In this document: positions 6,292 to 8,618 of the stretch, piece after piece | How positions within the stretch are numbered: the stretch's first letter is position 1 | Layout: each line of letters begins with the position of its first letter | DNA from: Sulfuriferula multivorans | GTDB lineage: Bacteria; Pseudomonadota; Gammaproteobacteria; Burkholderiales; Thiobacillaceae | Length of the DNA: 8,618 bases | NCBI GenBank assembly: GCA_010365175.1 | Contig: JAAFGW010000111.1 | Coordinates: 1 to 8,618 of the forward strand | Direction of reading: 5' to 3' | Notes under the pieces: generated by a model | The model's input: only the letters and a program-made list of their open reading frames with translations | Databases searched by the model: none | Told to the model about the DNA's origin: nothing | Position numbers and translations under genes: made by a program

Positions 6292-6776
6292 TGACGGTTG
6301 ATGTACCTGCGAGCTTCATTCAGCACATGAAGGAGGCAGTCGCCTTCTCCACGGAACACGTCCATAGCGGCGGTATCCCGTTCACGGCCTTTGTGGTCGA
6401 TGCCAACGGCGCTGTTCTGGGGCGTGGCGTCAACCGCGTTAGGGAGCAACATGATCCGACCGCACACGCGGAGGTCGAGGCCATCCGCGATGCATGCCGT
6501 CACGTTGGGGCGCCCCATCTTCATGGCATGGCACTCGTGGCCTCGGGAGAACCCTGCGCCCTGTGCTATCTGAGCGCACTCTACGCGGGCATCTCGCACG
6601 TGTTCTTTGCCGTTGATCGGAACGAGGCAGCAGCGCACGGGTTCGACTATCGCAGCACCTACGCATTGTTCGCCAGCGATCCGCAGGGATGGCGTTCTCC
6701 GGCCGCGAGCAAGCTAGCTGTGCCTGAGGGCATGCAGCCGTTTCTGGCATTCCGCTCGCGACTGCGTATGCCATAG
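6288..6776 (+). CDS. Cytidine-deaminase-fold nucleoside/guanine-deaminase-like enzyme
   Basis: A 162-residue zinc hydrolase of the CDA superfamily. His60 and Glu62 (TAHAEVEAI) and Cys90/Cys93 (GEPCALC) give the complete zinc site and proton shuttle, and the spacing is normal. The layout, including the N-terminal helix, GGIPFTAFVVD and GVNRVREQHDPTAHAE, resembles bacterial guanine deaminase (GuaD) and related nucleoside deaminases more than tRNA-specific TadA. The C-terminal part (FASDPQGWRSPAASK and FLAFRSR) is its own variation. The first ATG (6288) overlaps the SMR stop; a second ATG follows at once. Being co-translated with an exporter pair suggests it deaminates the exported compound or a precursor, perhaps an amine- or guanidine-bearing heterocycle. 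Ordinary purine salvage is the conservative alternative. Confidence 0.9.
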   Translation: MMTVDVPASFIQHMKEAVAFSTEHVHSGGIPFTAFVVDANGAVLGRGVNRVREQHDPTAHAEVEAIRDACRHVGAPHLHGMALVASGEPCALCYLSALYAGISHVFFAVDRNEAAAHGFDYRSTYALFASDPQGWRSPAASKLAVPEGMQPFLAFRSRLRMP

Positions 6777-6787
6777 GAGCACCTTCC

Positions 6788-6817
6788 TTGATTTACTTGC
6801 ATGGGCATGCATATGAG
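6788..6817 (+). promoter_or_regulatory. Promoter of marR with embedded operator
   Basis: TTGATT at 6788-6793 (-35) and TATGAG at 6812-6817 (-10, four of six) are 18 bases apart. The operator palindrome 6798-6811 fills the spacer. This gives marR its own autoregulated promoter although it follows the deaminase by only 82 bases. Confidence 0.6.
6798..6811. promoter_or_regulatory. Operator O3: TGCATG-GG-CATGCA palindrome upstream of marR
   Basis: Perfect 6+6 inverted repeat with a 2-base centre, the same arms as O1 and O2 (4747-4760, 4795-4808). It lies between the proposed -35 and -10 of marR. Shared arms at three places make it the likely target of the adjacent MarR. Confidence 0.78.
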
Positions 6818-6858
6818 AAAATGGACTGTCCATTATTCAAGAGGAGTGCAGGTCGGTG

Positions 6859-7269
6859 ATGTCAAAGAGAAGCGATGCATGGCTCAAACTGATTCAAGTC
6901 GTTGCAAATGTCGAGGCCGATCTAGGCAAGGTGCTGCAAGCACAGCATGGGCTTGGTCTGTCCGAGTATCGGGCGCTGGAAATACTGGCGCGATCCCAGG
7001 ACTCAGAGTTGCGTATGCAGGAACTGGCCGCGCATCTGCGCCTGAATCAAAGTTCGGTATCGAGGATGGTCGAACGTCTGGAACGTGCCGGCCTCACCGT
7101 CCGCGATCTGTGCCCGGACGACAAGCGCGGGGTGTACACGGTACTGACCGAGAAGGGACGTGCGAGCCTCGGAAGCGCACTGCCCGACTATGAGCAGGCG
7201 CTGGAAGCAGCGCTCAAGGCGCATGGGGGCGAGAAGCTGCTATCAACGAACTTCGTGAAGGCAAGATAG
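6859..7269 (+). CDS. MarR-family transcriptional regulator
   Basis: A 136-residue protein of normal MarR size. The helix-turn-helix spans about 51-79 (LRMQELAAHLRL, NQSSVSRMVERLERAGL) and the wing is VRDLCPDDKRGVYTVLTEKG (81-100). Helices at 5-30 and 105-136 form the dimer interface. Cys85 in the wing and no other Cys leaves redox sensing possible but not shown. Start: GTG 6856 and ATG 6859 are adjacent and in frame; I chose the ATG, although AAGAGGAG (6839-6846) is 12 bases from it and 9 from the GTG. The promoter carries O3, whose arms match the two operators of the efflux operon, so the protein most likely represses itself and the operon until a ligand, probably the exported compound or a relative, is bound. 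Confidence 0.92.
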   Translation: MSKRSDAWLKLIQVVANVEADLGKVLQAQHGLGLSEYRALEILARSQDSELRMQELAAHLRLNQSSVSRMVERLERAGLTVRDLCPDDKRGVYTVLTEKGRASLGSALPDYEQALEAALKAHGGEKLLSTNFVKAR

Positions 7270-7407
7270 GCGACGCCTCGGAATCCGCAAAGGCAGGAGT
7301 GATTGCCTGCGCGGGCTACTCGTGCGCGACAGGCTTTTGCTTGTGCAGTTGGCTGCCTGACCTCGTTAAGGCCCAGGGCAGGCCGTCATAGGCAATGAGG
7401 CCAGACT
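7270..7407. other. Intergenic region after marR
   Basis: No gene is visible. GCAGG and CCTGC near 7292-7309 could pair as a 5-bp stem without a T-run. The end of module B and the start of the LysR remnant meet somewhere here. Confidence 0.35.
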
Positions 7408-7537
7408 ATGGAGCTACGACACCTTCACTGCTTCCTGGCCGTGGCCGAAGAACTCCACTTTGCCCGCGCCGCTGAACGCTTGCACATCGAACAGTCGCCT
7501 CTGTCGCGCGCCATCAAGGAACTGGAGACAGCCCTAG
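7408..7537 (+). pseudogene. LysR-family regulator, N-terminal fragment cut by the IS1380-type element
   Basis: The ATG at 7408 opens MELRHLHCFLAVAEELHF, ARAAERLHIEQSPLSRAIK and ELETAL, a clean LysR helix-turn-helix of about 43 residues, undamaged up to CTAG 7534-7537, where the terminal repeat of the insertion element begins. Translation would end in the element at TAA 7540-7542. The same N-terminus occurs in decayed form at 3972. After the element, base 8588 resumes so that one CTAG copy gives Ala-Leu-Gly-Ile, which would fit the usual LGV of LysR, but TGA follows and similarity is then lost. The gene is therefore dead. Confidence 0.85.
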
Positions 7538-7554
7538 CCTAAATGTTTCATAAA
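7538..7554. repeat. Terminal inverted repeat, left end of the IS1380-type element
   Basis: CCTAAATGTTTCATAAA pairs with the reverse complement of 8567-8583 at 14 of 17 positions. CTAG immediately precedes it. Confidence 0.78.
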
Positions 7555-7837
7555 CTGAGATTGCGGCCAAAATTTGCCCGTCTTTCCGGCCTGCCTGTTA
7601 GTGGAAAATGCGTCGGGCGAAATACGCCCTACCCATGCTGAATGGGAATTGGCAAACGGGTTGGGTAATGAAGGTTACGGGCGGGAGGTCGATTCTCGGC
7701 TGACCGGACGAAGCCAGCTCAGGAAGAGTTGACGAAGTTTACGGGGATGGCGACGAACAGGCGCTCGGCTAAGGTCTGCAACAATTTTTTACCGTACAGG
7801 CGCTGGGCAGATGCGGCGTGACGCGCTGTTTACTTTG

Positions 7838-8482
7838 TCGGTATTGGGCATGGCATCGATCATCTGCATCAATTCCGGCCGGCTGAAATGGCCGTCGCCG
7901 CGCACAGGACTGGCCACCGAAGATTATCAGCGGCAGGTAACAGGTGCTCTGAAAAAATGGTTGTAAAACGCCAGCGGTTGCTGTGCGTAGACCGCGTCTT
8001 CCGAATGATCCAGGTCAAGTATGAGATTGTCTGGCGCACGGGCGAAGCCGGCGACGTATTGCTCGACCAGAGCCTGGCTGAAGCGATAAATATCCTTGCT
8101 GCCGGCGGCGTGTTCAAAGCGCGACATGGTCGCTGCCGATGCGAGCGCAGTGGCGTCATCGAATCGCAGGCGGCCGGTACTGATTGAACATCGGGTCGTG
8201 GCGCAGGCTGTTGGAATCGTTGCCATCCTCGTAGCCGCAGCCGATCTGGTAGATGCGCTACCTGAGCAAGTCGTGCTGGAAATGGGTGATATGGGTGATA
8301 TAGCTGGCGTGCCGGGTATCAACCACGGCGGCATTGATGCGCTCGGTCAAGCCGATCTGGCGATCGATGCCGCGCAACAGCACAGGCCCAAGGTCGGATT
8401 ACAAGCCCACGCCGGCAAAATCAGCGCGGATGGTGTGGCTTGGAATGGATGCAAATCGCAGCTGTTCTGGCGTAGAAATCAT
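7838..8482 (-). pseudogene. IS1380-family transposase remnant
   Basis: On the minus strand the ATG at 8482 opens MISTPEQLRFASIPSH, then a TAA (8399-8401) before SDLGPVLLRGIDRQIGLTERI, VVDTRHASYI, a TAG (8258-8260), and RIYQIGCGYEDGNDSNSLRH. A frameshift near 8170-8180 moves to FDDATALASAATMSRFEHA, SKDIYR and ILDLDHSEDAVYAQQPLAFYNH. A second shift, probably in the A-run at 7952-7957, leads to YLPLIIFGG. A third frame holds VRGDGHFSRPELMQMIDAMPNTD, ending at 7838. GYEDGNDSNSLRHDP, LDLDHSED and RGDGHF are hallmarks of IS1380 transposases; the last two hold catalytic aspartates. Two stops, at least two frameshifts, a missing block before RGDGHF and an absent C-terminal third make it inactive. Confidence 0.88.
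8282..8299. repeat. Tandem 9-bp duplication in the transposase relic
   Basis: ATGGGTGAT occurs twice back to back and encodes ITHITH on the minus strand. It keeps the frame and looks like replication slippage. Confidence 0.6.
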
Positions 8483-8566
8483 GTCGGGCAAGGTACTGTT
8501 GGTGTTGATGACTGCGTTTTTTGATAACGCACATTTTATCAAGCACTTACGGCATCCTTGCCCTTT

Positions 8567-8583
8567 TTTATGCAAGATTCAGG
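8567..8583. repeat. Terminal inverted repeat, right end of the IS1380-type element
   Basis: The reverse complement reads CCTGAATCTTGCATAAA, matching 7538-7554 at 14 of 17 bases. CTAG follows at 8584-8587 as the second target-duplication copy. Confidence 0.78.
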
Positions 8584-8618
8584 CTAGGAATATGAGCCAG
8601 TTTCCAGATGTCGGCTGG

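Larger units (their letters stand above)
7538..8583 (-). mobile_element. Degenerate, internally deleted IS1380-family element
   Basis: The 1046-base element is bounded by imperfect terminal inverted repeats (7538-7554 and 8567-8583, 14 of 17 bases matching, both starting CCT) and flanked by CTAG on each side (7534-7537, 8584-8587), a 4-base target duplication. It contains a leftward IS1380-type transposase relic. Complete IS1380 elements are about 1.6-1.7 kb, so several hundred bases are missing, mostly from the transposase C-terminal region. The 300 bases at 7538-7837 carry no recognisable gene beyond a possible scrap of transposase tail near 7719-7800. Insertion inactivated the LysR gene at 7408. 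Confidence 0.82.

Noticed and set aside
7888..8524. Plus-strand open frames of 99 and 142 residues across the transposase relic
   Set aside because: Antisense to the IS1380 transposase pieces, which match family motifs in three minus-strand frames.

Overview
The window is GC-rich DNA from a proteobacterium, most likely a beta- or gamma-proteobacterium of the Pseudomonas/Achromobacter/Burkholderia type. It looks like the accessory part of an integrative/conjugative element. This rests on family resemblance (a DUF3363-type relaxase tail, LysR/SDR/MDR/SMR cargo, an IS1380-type transposase); no species-specific marker is visible.

Layout. (1) Positions 1-89 hold the C-terminal end of a relaxase gene. 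(2) Cargo module A, 130-3948: a leftward LysR regulator faces away from a rightward set made of an SDR lacking the usual catalytic Tyr, an MDR/quinone-oxidoreductase-type enzyme, and a second SDR interrupted by one in-frame TAA. (3) Positions 3972-4605 hold a decayed LysR start fused in frame to a second, internally deleted relaxase C-terminus. (4) Cargo module B, 4747-7269: a strong sigma70-type promoter, a DsbA/FrnE-like thiol oxidoreductase, two paired SMR transporters, a cytidine-deaminase-fold deaminase overlapping the second SMR gene by ATGA, and a MarR regulator with its own promoter. (5) Positions 7408-7537 hold the start of another LysR gene, cut off by (6) a decayed, internally deleted IS1380-type element at 7538-8583, which has recognisable terminal repeats and a CTAG target duplication.

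How the parts fit. The order relaxase end, cargo, LysR start occurs twice in tandem. The two relaxase ends and the two LysR starts are clearly diverged from each other, so two related elements probably accumulated at one insertion site. In module B the palindrome TGCATG-NN-CATGCA occurs three times. Two copies lie in a perfect 18-bp direct repeat bracketing the operon promoter, and the third lies between the -35 and -10 of marR. The simplest reading is that MarR represses both the operon and itself, and that the operon (thiol oxidoreductase, SMR pair, deaminase) handles a small toxic, probably cationic or amine/guanidine-containing compound. That assignment is inference. I consider module B the best candidate for an undescribed system in the window.
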